Assembly: GCA_910586285.1 (NCBI GenBank)
Contig: CAJUGR010000053.1
Span: 1-12,640 of the forward strand
Origin: an uncultured Erysipelotrichaceae bacterium
GTDB lineage: Bacteria > Bacillota_I > Bacilli_A > Erysipelotrichales > Erysipelotrichaceae
Direction of reading: 5' to 3'
DNA: 12,640 nucleotides
Shown piece after piece: positions 6,204-12,640 of the stretch (position 1 is its first letter; each line of letters opens with the position of its first letter). Under the pieces are notes generated by a model, which had not been told where the DNA came from, ran no database searches, and saw nothing but the letters and a program-made list of their open reading frames with translations. The position numbers and the translations under genes were made by a program.

Positions 6204-7523
6204 ATGTTGAGGAAAACTTTTAATTATTTTTCGATGTTTGTGACCGGATTTTTTTTCTGTGTCTTGGGATTCTCTTTTCTGTTTGGGACATGGTCTCCTT
6301 GGAACTGGCTTTTTTTTACATTGATTATCGGTATGATTGTCGTTGCGATATTACGTGTCTTGAATTTTTGTTTGAATTTCCATAAGGTGGAGAGGCGTTT
6401 TGGGCAATTCTTGGATGTAATGATGTGGTTTTTGGTTATCATTTTGGCCTTGGCAAACAGTGAATTGTTTTACTTTCTCTTTCCTCGTCTCATTGGCAGT
6501 TGGATTTTGTTACATGCACTGGTGAAGACAATCACGATAACCATTAAGATCAAGGATCATTTACCCGGATGGCTTCATTCATTCATTTTTCTGATCGGCG
6601 ATATATTCATGGCTTCGGTGCTGTTATGGATGCCAGATCATTTTCCGGTGCTGGTGAATGTTGTGATTGGCTGTTATTTCTTGATTTATGGTAATAATAT
6701 TCTATTGAATTTCATTCGTGAGGTGATTCCTGCCTCCCGTAAGGAACAATGGGATCATCGTTTTCAACTGGCTTTGCCGCCCTTTTTGGCAGCTTGGATT
6801 CCCCCGACACTGCTGCTAACCATTTTAAATAAGGATAAAGAAGATCAGGCTCGTGCCGATTTTGAAATGATAAAAAAGGACATTCCGGTCGATTTGGAAG
6901 TGTTTGTTCATATGGCTTTGAAAGGACCGGCCATGCTGGGTCATATCGACTTGGCTTATCGTGGCTTTTTGTTTTCGTATGGCTGTTATGATCCTCATGA
7001 ACGGCGCTGGTTGGGGACGATGGGGGATGGTGTTTTACTCGTAGCACCAAAAGAGGAGTATATATATAATTGCTTAAAGAATGAAAATAAGGTATTGGTA
7101 TGTTTCGGTATTGTTTTGAACGGTGATCAGAAACAGGCCTTTGATCATCGGCTGTTGGAAATCTTTGATGATCTTGTCGATTTTCACAGTGATGAAGAAC
7201 TGGCGCAAGCAAAGAAACCGACAAAAGGAGATGGCAGTGATTATTTATCGCGAGTGACGCGTAATGTTCCCGATGCGCATTTTTATAAGTATCGAAGCGG
7301 AAGGTTTAAGACATTTTTTGTCTTATCCAGTAATTGTGTATTCTTTATTCGTCATTTGCTTGGCAGTATCGGTTTAAATCTATTAGAGATGAGCGGAATC
7401 GTGTCACCGGGATCATATTTCGATTTTCTGAATAAGCAGTTTAAAAGTAATAAGAGTTTTGTGATTTCACGCCGTATTTATACCAAGCGCAATATGAATC
7501 AGTTTTATCATGAAAGAGGATAG
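6204..7523 (+). CDS. HdeD/DUF308-like polytopic membrane protein with C-terminal, possibly permuted papain-like domain
   Basis: A 439-residue protein. The N-terminal half has six or seven hydrophobic segments (about 9-28, 33-55, 70-86, 95-115, 123-142, 147-169, and a Pro-rich 187-207) with basic loops such as HKVERRFGQF and ASRKEQWDHR, resembling HdeD/DUF308 membrane domains. Residues about 215-439 form a soluble domain containing VHMALKGPAMLGHIDLAYRG (H236, H247), LGTMGDGVLL (270-279) and SSNCVFFIRHLLG (C378). A conserved-looking His before an Asn-Cys motif is the order seen in circularly permuted papain-fold enzymes such as LRAT, YiiX and DUF4105/Lnb. If all seven segments cross the membrane, this domain faces outside. 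Reaction and substrate are unknown; an acyl-transfer or amidase role on an envelope molecule is only a guess. Its own promoter and AAGGAG site set the ATG. No clear terminator follows. Confidence 0.65.
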   Translation: MLRKTFNYFSMFVTGFFFCVLGFSFLFGTWSPWNWLFFTLIIGMIVVAILRVLNFCLNFHKVERRFGQFLDVMMWFLVIILALANSELFYFLFPRLIGSWILLHALVKTITITIKIKDHLPGWLHSFIFLIGDIFMASVLLWMPDHFPVLVNVVIGCYFLIYGNNILLNFIREVIPASRKEQWDHRFQLALPPFLAAWIPPTLLLTILNKDKEDQARADFEMIKKDIPVDLEVFVHMALKGPAMLGHIDLAYRGFLFSYGCYDPHERRWLGTMGDGVLLVAPKEEYIYNCLKNENKVLVCFGIVLNGDQKQAFDHRLLEIFDDLVDFHSDEELAQAKKPTKGDGSDYLSRVTRNVPDAHFYKYRSGRFKTFFVLSSNCVFFIRHLLGSIGLNLLEMSGIVSPGSYFDFLNKQFKSNKSFVISRRIYTKRNMNQFYHERG

Positions 7524-7538
7524 ATGAAAACAGTCGGT

Positions 7539-7567
7539 TTGCGCTGACTTGACCTTTGTTGTATAAT
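7539..7567 (+). promoter_or_regulatory. Promoter for the ecfA1-ecfA2-ecfT-truA operon
   Basis: TATAAT at 7562-7567 is a consensus -10. TTGCGC at 7539-7544 lies 17 bases upstream and is the likely -35. The TTG-CG form recalls the promoter at 6148. Expected start near 7574, with GAGGTGAT at 7581-7588 as ribosome-binding site for ATG 7593. Confidence 0.7.
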
Positions 7568-7592
7568 GGAAAGGGTTTTTGAGGTGATGTGA

Positions 7593-8420
7593 ATGGAAAA
7601 AGTAAAAGTTGAAGATTTATGCTTTGCCTATGATCCGAATACACCAGTGATTCAATCGGTATCGTTTACGGTAGAGGCAGGCTCTTATACAACGATTATC
7701 GGTCATAACGGTTCGGGTAAATCGACCATTGCAAAGCTGATGATCGGATTATTGGCTGCGCAGTCCGGTAAGATATGGATGGATGGTTTACCGCTGAATG
7801 AAGCCAACATTTATGAAATTCGTAATCGTGTCGGAATCGTATTTCAAAATCCCGATAATCAATTTATCGGGGCGAGTGTTGCCGATGATATTGCATTCGG
7901 CTTGGAAAATCATCAGGTGCAAAGTGATCGAATGCAGGCAATTATTGAAGATTATGCACAGCGGGTGGGAATGCAGGATTTTTTAAACAGTGAACCAACG
8001 AAGCTATCCGGCGGACAGAAGCAGCGCGTAGCGATTGCCGGTGTATTGGCAATGCAACCGCAGATGATTATTTTTGATGAGGCAACGAGTATGCTGGATC
8101 CGCAGGGTAAAGCAGAGATCAATGATTTGATTCAGGAAATACATGCACAAGGCGATCTGACGGTAATTTCTATCACCCATGATATTGAGGAAGTCGCAAA
8201 GAGTGATCATGTAATTGTACTCGATCAGGGACGAGTGGTTTTAGACGGCCATCCGGATGAAATTTTACAACATGAAGCGGAGTTAATTCGTTTGAAATTG
8301 GATATTCCGTTTGCGTTGAAGTTCCGGCATGAGTTGGAAAAGAACGGTGTTTCAATCCATGCCGGTACAACGATGGAAGGGATGGTGGCAGAGTTATGCC
8401 GATTACGTTCGAAAAGTTAA
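7593..8420 (+). CDS. ecfA1: ECF transporter energy-coupling ATPase EcfA1
   Basis: A 275-residue ABC ATPase of the energy-coupling factor transporters, which drive uptake of vitamins and metal ions via interchangeable S subunits. All motifs are intact: Walker A GHNGSGKST (37-45), Q-loop FQNPDNQFIGASV (84-96), signature LSGGQKQR (138-145), Walker B MIIFDEA (158-164) with catalytic E163, D-loop SMLDP (166-170) and switch His H196 in SITHD. The FQNPDNQ form of the Q-loop is typical for EcfA1. Residues 235-275 form the small C-terminal dimerisation region. It pairs with EcfA2 on the cytoplasmic face of EcfT. Its 3' end overlaps ecfA2 by 25 bases. Confidence 0.96.
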   Translation: MEKVKVEDLCFAYDPNTPVIQSVSFTVEAGSYTTIIGHNGSGKSTIAKLMIGLLAAQSGKIWMDGLPLNEANIYEIRNRVGIVFQNPDNQFIGASVADDIAFGLENHQVQSDRMQAIIEDYAQRVGMQDFLNSEPTKLSGGQKQRVAIAGVLAMQPQMIIFDEATSMLDPQGKAEINDLIQEIHAQGDLTVISITHDIEEVAKSDHVIVLDQGRVVLDGHPDEILQHEAELIRLKLDIPFALKFRHELEKNGVSIHAGTTMEGMVAELCRLRSKS

Positions 8421-9256
8421 GTCATGAATATCATCCCGATACGCCCTTTGCTTATTTGGCTTTGGATGGCATTGATTTGTCCATTGCAGAAGGAAAGATG
8501 ACAGCGATTATCGGTTCAACCGGAAGTGGGAAGTCAACGCTCGTTCAACATTTGAATGCATTATTATTGCCAAGCGGCGGTTCGGTTACGGTATTGGATC
8601 GCACGATTACGGCAGGAGATAAGCCAAAGCAATTAAAGGAATTACGCAAGCGGGTGGGCCTCGTATTCCAGTTTCCTGAATATCAGTTGTTTGAGGAAAC
8701 GGTGGCGCAGGATATTGCGTTTGGTCCGAAGAATTTTGGTATGAGTGAAGAGGAAGCACTGGCAAAGGCGCGGGAAATGCTCGCTTTTGTCGGTTTGGAA
8801 GAGTCGCATTTAGAGCGCAGTCCGTTTGAATTATCCGGCGGTCAGAAGCGCAGAGTGGCGATTGCCGGTATTCTGGCAATGGATCCGGATGTCCTTGTTT
8901 TAGATGAACCGGCGGCCGGTCTGGATCCGCAGGGAGCCAAGGAAATGATGAGTTTGTTTGTGAAGCTGAATCGTGAATATCATAAGACCGTATTGATTGT
9001 TACACATGATATGGAACATGTTTTGCGTTATTGCGATGATGTTGTGGTTGTGGATCACGGGCATATCGTACAAACCGCCGATACCGCAACATTTTTCCGC
9101 GACACAGAACTTTTACACCAACTACGAATCAATCCTCCGGCAGTGATTCGTTTACGGGAAGCATTGTGCGCAAACGGTTTTGTATTGTCAGATCAGCTGT
9201 TGGAAATGGAGGAGCTTGCGGCAGCGGTTGCGCAGGCGGTGAAGCATCATGAATAA
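8396..9256 (+). CDS. ecfA2: ECF transporter energy-coupling ATPase EcfA2
   Basis: A 286-residue ATPase, the partner of EcfA1. Walker A is GSTGSGKST (40-48), Q-loop FQFPEYQLFEETV (91-103), signature LSGGQKRR (146-153), Walker B VLVLDEP (166-172) with E171, D-loop AGLDP (174-178) and switch His H204 in VTHDM. The FPEYQLFE Q-loop distinguishes EcfA2 from EcfA1. The start ATG lies within the end of ecfA1 in another frame; MPITFEKLSHEY is a normal beginning. Such an overlap favours equal production of the two subunits, which work as a 1:1 heterodimer. The stop codon overlaps the ecfT start by eight bases. Confidence 0.96.
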   Translation: MPITFEKLSHEYHPDTPFAYLALDGIDLSIAEGKMTAIIGSTGSGKSTLVQHLNALLLPSGGSVTVLDRTITAGDKPKQLKELRKRVGLVFQFPEYQLFEETVAQDIAFGPKNFGMSEEEALAKAREMLAFVGLEESHLERSPFELSGGQKRRVAIAGILAMDPDVLVLDEPAAGLDPQGAKEMMSLFVKLNREYHKTVLIVTHDMEHVLRYCDDVVVVDHGHIVQTADTATFFRDTELLHQLRINPPAVIRLREALCANGFVLSDQLLEMEELAAAVAQAVKHHE

Positions 9257-10049
9257 TATTGCATTGGGAAGGTACATTCCGCTGAATTCTCCTATCCATC
9301 ATCTGGATCCACGAACCAAAATTATCGGATTGATTTTGATGATGATTGCGATTTTTATTCCGGCGGGCTGGTTTGGTTATTTATTGGTTGGTACAGCGGT
9401 ATTCATATTGACTCTGCTGGCAAAGTTAAAGTTGAGTTTTCTGTGGCGCTCTATGAAGCCGATGTTATTTATGCTTGTGTTTTTGTTGGTCATTAATTTG
9501 TTTATCGTGCGTGAGGGAGATCTGTGGTTTTCGATCGGACCGTTTCCGATTTACAGCGGTGCTGTATTTCAGACGTTGTATATTGTGGTACGTTTGATGT
9601 TAATGATCGTGTTAACAACTGTCTTAACCGCCACAACGAAGCCGCTGGAACTCACATTGGGCATTGAAGATCTGTTGGGGCCGTTAAAGGTCATCCATGT
9701 GCCGGCACATGAGATCGCGATGATGATATCCATTGCCCTGCGATTTATTCCGACTCTTATTGAGGAAACGCAGCGGATTATGAAGGCACAGGCATCACGC
9801 GGTGTAGATTTGGAGGAAGGCAGTTTTAAGGAAAAGGTGATGGCGATTTTATCGCTGATCGTACCGTTGTTTGTTTCAGCGTTCCAACATGCCGATGATT
9901 TGGCCAATGCCATGGAGGCGCGCGGTTACGTACCGGATCAGCTTCGTACAAGATATAAGCAGTTGGTGATGCGCGGTGTGGATTTTCTCACATTGGCGGT
10001 TGCGGTAGTACTCATGGTCGCACTGATTATGATGGCATGGGTGCTATGA
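9249..10049 (+). CDS. ecfT: ECF transporter transmembrane coupling protein EcfT
   Basis: A 266-residue membrane protein, the scaffold linking EcfA1/EcfA2 to the substrate-binding S component. It begins MNNIALGRYIPLNSPIHHLDPRTK, a typical EcfT start. Hydrophobic segments lie at about 24-38, 42-60, 70-86, 106-128 and 245-265. The two coupling-helix Arg-Gly motifs are SRG (183-185) and ARG (224-226), which insert into the ATPase grooves. No S component is encoded in the window, so this is the shared module of group II ECF transporters and must serve S subunits encoded elsewhere. The stop codon overlaps the truA start as ATGA. Confidence 0.95.
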   Translation: MNNIALGRYIPLNSPIHHLDPRTKIIGLILMMIAIFIPAGWFGYLLVGTAVFILTLLAKLKLSFLWRSMKPMLFMLVFLLVINLFIVREGDLWFSIGPFPIYSGAVFQTLYIVVRLMLMIVLTTVLTATTKPLELTLGIEDLLGPLKVIHVPAHEIAMMISIALRFIPTLIEETQRIMKAQASRGVDLEEGSFKEKVMAILSLIVPLFVSAFQHADDLANAMEARGYVPDQLRTRYKQLVMRGVDFLTLAVAVVLMVALIMMAWVL

Positions 10050-10792
10050 AACGACTCAAGGTCACCTGTGCCTATGATGGCACTGACTATCAGGGATGGC
10101 AGCGACAAAGTCATGCGCATAGTATTCAAGAAGTGCTGGAAATAATGTTGAGTAAGCTTCATCAGCACGCGATCACCATCACGGCAAGCGGTCGTACCGA
10201 TGCGGGAGTTCATGCGTTGGGACAGGTTTTTCATTTTGATACGGATAAGGATTTGGATGAATATCATTGGCAGGCAGCGATGAACAGTATGTTGCCGAAG
10301 GACATACGCATTCAGAAGGTGGAGTTTGTGAGTGATGATTTTCATGCGCGATTTATGGCTCAAGGAAAGCGTTATGATTATCTTGTGACCAACCGTGTGA
10401 ATGATCCGTTTTGTCAGAATTATATGGCCTTGGAACGGCAGGCTTTAGATGTGCCTGCGATGCAGGAATGTGCAAAGGTTTTTGTCGGCACTCATGATTT
10501 TACCAGTTTTACCAGTGCGAAAATCGATCCGCGCAAATCCCGAGTGAAAACGATTACTCAGTTATTGATTAAGGAAGAAGCGCATGGTATTCGCATGATT
10601 TTTGTCGGTAACGGTTTTTTGCGTTATATGGTGAGAATGATCGCTCAGACGCTGATTGAGGCCGGTAAACATGAGTTGATAAAGGAAGATATTGTTGCGA
10701 TGTTGGAAAGCCGTGATAAGCAGGCATGCCGTTATAAAGGGGCACCACAGGGATTATATTTGGTGGAGGTTTCTTACGGAGGTGAATTATGA
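10046..10792 (+). CDS. truA: tRNA pseudouridine(38-40) synthase TruA
   Basis: A 248-residue enzyme converting uridines 38-40 in the tRNA anticodon stem-loop to pseudouridine. The catalytic aspartate is D52 in SGRTDAGVHA (48-57). Other family marks are MKRLKVTCAYDGTDYQGWQRQ at the N-terminus, FHARFMAQGKRYDYLV (99-114, with the conserved Tyr Y110) and FLRYMVRMIAQTL (191-203). An ATG three codons earlier (10037) is possible. I prefer 10046 because it overlaps the ecfT stop as ATGA and gives the usual length. The 3' end overlaps the next gene as ATGA as well. Position after ecfT is conserved in Firmicutes. Confidence 0.95.
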   Translation: MKRLKVTCAYDGTDYQGWQRQSHAHSIQEVLEIMLSKLHQHAITITASGRTDAGVHALGQVFHFDTDKDLDEYHWQAAMNSMLPKDIRIQKVEFVSDDFHARFMAQGKRYDYLVTNRVNDPFCQNYMALERQALDVPAMQECAKVFVGTHDFTSFTSAKIDPRKSRVKTITQLLIKEEAHGIRMIFVGNGFLRYMVRMIAQTLIEAGKHELIKEDIVAMLESRDKQACRYKGAPQGLYLVEVSYGGEL

Positions 10793-11586
10793 AAGCGAAT
10801 TATCATACGCATACTTACCGCTGTCATCATGCCCTCGGCAGTGATGAGCAGTATGTAAAAAGTGCGATTGCCGCAGGCTTTGAGGAAATCGGTTTTTCCG
10901 ATCATACACCATGGAAATATGATAGTAGTTTTGTCGCCGGTATGCGAATGAAGCTCGATGAGTTTTCAGAGTATAAGCGCAGCGTTTTCGCTTTAAAGGA
11001 GAAGTATCGTGATCAGATTACGATCCGTTTGGGCTTGGAAGCGGAATATTTCCCTCAATATATGCCATGGTTAAAGGAATTTGCACAGCGCGAAGAATTG
11101 GATTATATTCTTTTTGGTAATCATTATTATCAAAGTGATGAACGGCGAATTTATTTCGGTACGGTGTGTGCGTCACCAACATATTTGGATATTTATGTAC
11201 AGGAGTGTATCAATGGGTTAGAAACGGGTATGTATTCGTATTTGTGCCATCCGGAACTGTTTATGCTGGCTTATCCTGAATTTGATGAGCATTGTGAGCG
11301 TGCTTCTTATCAAATCTGTGAGGCTGCGAAACGGTTGAATATTCCTTTAGAATATAATCTGGCCGGATTGCGGCATAATCGTCAGTTTCATGTTGAGCAA
11401 TATCCGCATCGGCGGTTTTGGGAAATCGCAAAAGCGGTAGGAAATACAGCTATTATCGGTGTAGATGCTCATCATTATCTGCATCTTGAGGATGATCAAT
11501 ATTGGAATGAAGCTGTTCATTATTTGGATGAGGAACTGAAGATCGCGCGTGCAGATCGTTTGGAAATGAAGGGTTTTTCTAAATAA
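10789..11586 (+). CDS. PHP-family phosphatase, histidinol-phosphatase (HisK)-like
   Basis: A 265-residue protein of the polymerase and histidinol phosphatase (PHP) fold, a metal-dependent phosphoesterase. Candidate metal ligands are all in place: YHTHT (H6, H8), FSDHT (D38, H39), GLEAEYF (E84, E86), GNHYY (H112), CHPELF (H154) and GVDAHH (D226, H228). Overall form and length match the HisK type of histidinol-phosphate phosphatase, the eighth step of histidine synthesis. No other his gene is nearby, so the natural substrate could be another phosphate ester. It starts in the ATGA overlap with truA, with GGAGGTG just upstream (10778-10784), and is thus the last gene of the ECF-truA operon. In B. 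subtilis rplM follows truA directly, so this gene is an addition. Confidence 0.82.
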   Translation: MKANYHTHTYRCHHALGSDEQYVKSAIAAGFEEIGFSDHTPWKYDSSFVAGMRMKLDEFSEYKRSVFALKEKYRDQITIRLGLEAEYFPQYMPWLKEFAQREELDYILFGNHYYQSDERRIYFGTVCASPTYLDIYVQECINGLETGMYSYLCHPELFMLAYPEFDEHCERASYQICEAAKRLNIPLEYNLAGLRHNRQFHVEQYPHRRFWEIAKAVGNTAIIGVDAHHYLHLEDDQYWNEAVHYLDEELKIARADRLEMKGFSK

Positions 11587-11673
11587 TCATATGGCAAGGC
11601 CGCAAAGGAAACGGATTTTACGGTAGAAATTGCTAAGAATCGCTTTTTTCAGTTGTAAAATGTGGATTTCCTA

Positions 11674-11702
11674 TTGACTTTATGGCGAGAAAACAGTACA
11701 AT
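11674..11702 (+). promoter_or_regulatory. Sigma-A promoter of rplM-rpsI
   Basis: TTGACT at 11674-11679 and TACAAT at 11697-11702 with an ideal 17-base spacer. Transcription should begin near 11709, just before the leader hairpin. This makes rplM-rpsI a separate unit from the upstream operon. The gap 11587-11673 has a T run (11645-11650) but no convincing terminator hairpin. Confidence 0.85.
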
Positions 11703-11708
11703 TAAAAA

Positions 11709-11755
11709 CGGCTTTTAATGCCTATGTAGCCCCGGAAACTACTTAGGAAAGGAAG
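11709..11755 (+). ncRNA. L13-type ribosomal protein leader
   Basis: Directly after the promoter the RNA can fold: CCTATGTAG (11721-11729) pairs with CTACTTAGG (11739-11747), eight of nine positions, around the loop CCCCGGAAA. The sequence between the presumed start and the GGAAAGGAAG ribosome-binding site resembles the Firmicutes L13 leader (Rfam family of that name), in which the ribosomal protein is thought to bind its own mRNA and reduce expression of rplM-rpsI. The stem closes just before the ribosome-binding site, consistent with control of translation. Assignment rests on position and remembered motif, not a covariance search. Confidence 0.75.
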
Positions 11756-11761
11756 ATTATC

Positions 11762-12196
11762 ATGCGTCAGACAACATTTTTGAAACCGGCAGAAGTAACA
11801 CGTACTTGGTACGTTGTCGATGGTGCCGGAAAGACTTTAGGACGTTTGGCAACAGAAGTTGCGGCAGTGTTGAGAGGAAAGCACAAACCTACTTATACAC
11901 CGAACGTAGATTGCGGTGATTATGTAATCGTAATTAATGCGGACAAGATTGAATTGACCGGTAATAAATTGGATGGAAAGAACTATTACAACCATTCCGG
12001 TTATGCCGGAGGTATGCGTGTGCGTACTGCTCGCACCATGAAGGAAAACTATACGGTAGAATGGGTAGAAAGAGCCATTCACGGTATGTTGCCTCATACC
12101 AAATTGGGTGATGTTCAGCGTAAGCATTTGTTTGTTTACAAAGGCAGTGAACATCCACACACAGCTCAGCAACCGGTTGAGTTAGTGATTCGATAA
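11762..12196 (+). CDS. rplM: 50S ribosomal protein L13 (uL13)
   Basis: A 144-residue protein of normal length beginning MRQTTFLKPAEVTRTWYVVD. Family marks include GKTLGRLATEVA, PTYTPNVDCGDYVIVINADK, NHSGYAGGM and IHGMLPHTKLG. L13 is one of the early-assembling large-subunit proteins binding 23S rRNA. GGAAAGGAAG ends four bases before the ATG region and serves as ribosome-binding site. It is likely autoregulated through the leader directly upstream. rpsI starts 12 bases after its stop. Confidence 0.98.
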   Translation: MRQTTFLKPAEVTRTWYVVDGAGKTLGRLATEVAAVLRGKHKPTYTPNVDCGDYVIVINADKIELTGNKLDGKNYYNHSGYAGGMRVRTARTMKENYTVEWVERAIHGMLPHTKLGDVQRKHLFVYKGSEHPHTAQQPVELVIR

Positions 12197-12208
12197 GGAG
12201 GAATGAAG

Positions 12209-12613
12209 ATGGCAGCGAAGAAAAATACAGTTACTTACAATGGTACAGGACGTCGTAAAACCTCTGTTGCCCGTGTGTTCATGACTCCGGGTAAAGGGAA
12301 TATTACCGTAAACGGTAAAACTTTGGATGAGTATTTGCCGTTGGAAACATTGCGTATGGTGGTACGTTCACCGTTAGAATTGACCGAAACATTGAATCAG
12401 TTTGATATTAAGATTAATGTTAAGGGTGGCGGTTATACCGGTCAGGCCGGTGCGATGCGCCATGGTATTACACGTGCTTTGATGGAGGCGAGTGAAGATT
12501 ATCGCCCTGCGTTGAAGGCAGCCGGTTTTGTGACTCGTGACTCTCGTATGAAAGAGCGTAAGAAATATGGCTTGAAAGCAGCGCGTCGTGCCCCGCAGTT
12601 CAGCAAGCGTTAA
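12209..12613 (+). CDS. rpsI: 30S ribosomal protein S9 (uS9)
   Basis: A 134-residue protein beginning MAAKKNTVTYNGTGRRKTSV and ending KKYGLKAARRAPQFSKR. The C-terminal Ser-Lys-Arg tail reaches the P site and contacts the tRNA anticodon stem. GGGYTGQAGAMRHGITRAL (73-91) is the family signature. An ATG at 12203 is in frame but only one base from AGGAGG (12196-12201); ATG 12209 with seven bases is the start. The sequence after its stop (12614-12640) is too short to judge for a terminator. Confidence 0.97.
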   Translation: MAAKKNTVTYNGTGRRKTSVARVFMTPGKGNITVNGKTLDEYLPLETLRMVVRSPLELTETLNQFDIKINVKGGGYTGQAGAMRHGITRALMEASEDYRPALKAAGFVTRDSRMKERKKYGLKAARRAPQFSKR

Positions 12614-12640
12614 TTTCAAGTGTTTATTACAAAAATTATC

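Noticed and set aside
6712..7224. A 170-codon minus-strand frame inside the membrane-protein gene
   Set aside because: It lacks a ribosome-binding site and recognisable domains, while the plus-strand frame has a good promoter, ribosome-binding site and domain structure.
7549..7567. TTGACC at 7549 as the -35 box for ecfA1
   Set aside because: It is only seven bases from the TATAAT, far too close for a sigma-A promoter; TTGCGC at 7539 has the right spacing.

Overview
The window is a ribosomal-protein neighbourhood from a low-to-moderate GC Gram-positive bacterium (Bacillota). The order infA-rpmJ-rpsM-rpsK-rpoA-rplQ, then ecfA1-ecfA2-ecfT-truA, then rplM-rpsI is the classic Firmicutes arrangement downstream of the spc operon. 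Strong AGGAGG ribosome-binding sites, sigma-A-type promoters and an L13 leader RNA agree with this. Erysipelotrichia-like relatives are my best guess below phylum level, but that is inference only. All intact genes are on the plus strand.

Layout. (1) Positions 1-2439 hold the end of infA and then rpmJ, rpsM, rpsK, rpoA and rplQ, closed by a clear intrinsic terminator. (2) Positions 2440-7523 are an accessory islet between rplQ and ecfA1. It holds a VanY-type D,D-carboxypeptidase lipoprotein overlapping trmR (tRNA wobble-uridine methyltransferase), a membrane-tethered protein with an RraB-like domain, a decayed IS200/IS605-type insertion sequence, and a polytopic membrane protein (HdeD/DUF308-like) with a C-terminal domain that may be a permuted papain-type enzyme. 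(3) Positions 7524-11586 carry a tightly coupled operon: the ECF transporter energy module (two ATPases plus EcfT), truA and a PHP-family phosphatase. Its genes overlap by 4 to 25 bases. (4) Positions 11587-12640 hold a good sigma-A promoter, an L13-type leader hairpin, then rplM and rpsI.

How the genes work together. Most of the window serves translation: ribosomal proteins, IF-1, the RNA polymerase alpha subunit and two tRNA modification enzymes (TrmR, TruA). The ECF module energises vitamin or metal uptake through substrate-binding S subunits encoded elsewhere. The islet proteins act at the envelope (cell-wall trimming, membrane-bound proteins) and are the least understood part. I see no phage, CRISPR, tRNA or rRNA gene and no clearly novel multi-gene system. 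The most interesting items are the membrane-anchored RraB-like protein, the DUF308-plus-hydrolase fusion, and the IS remnant whose two end hairpins differ only by compensatory base changes.
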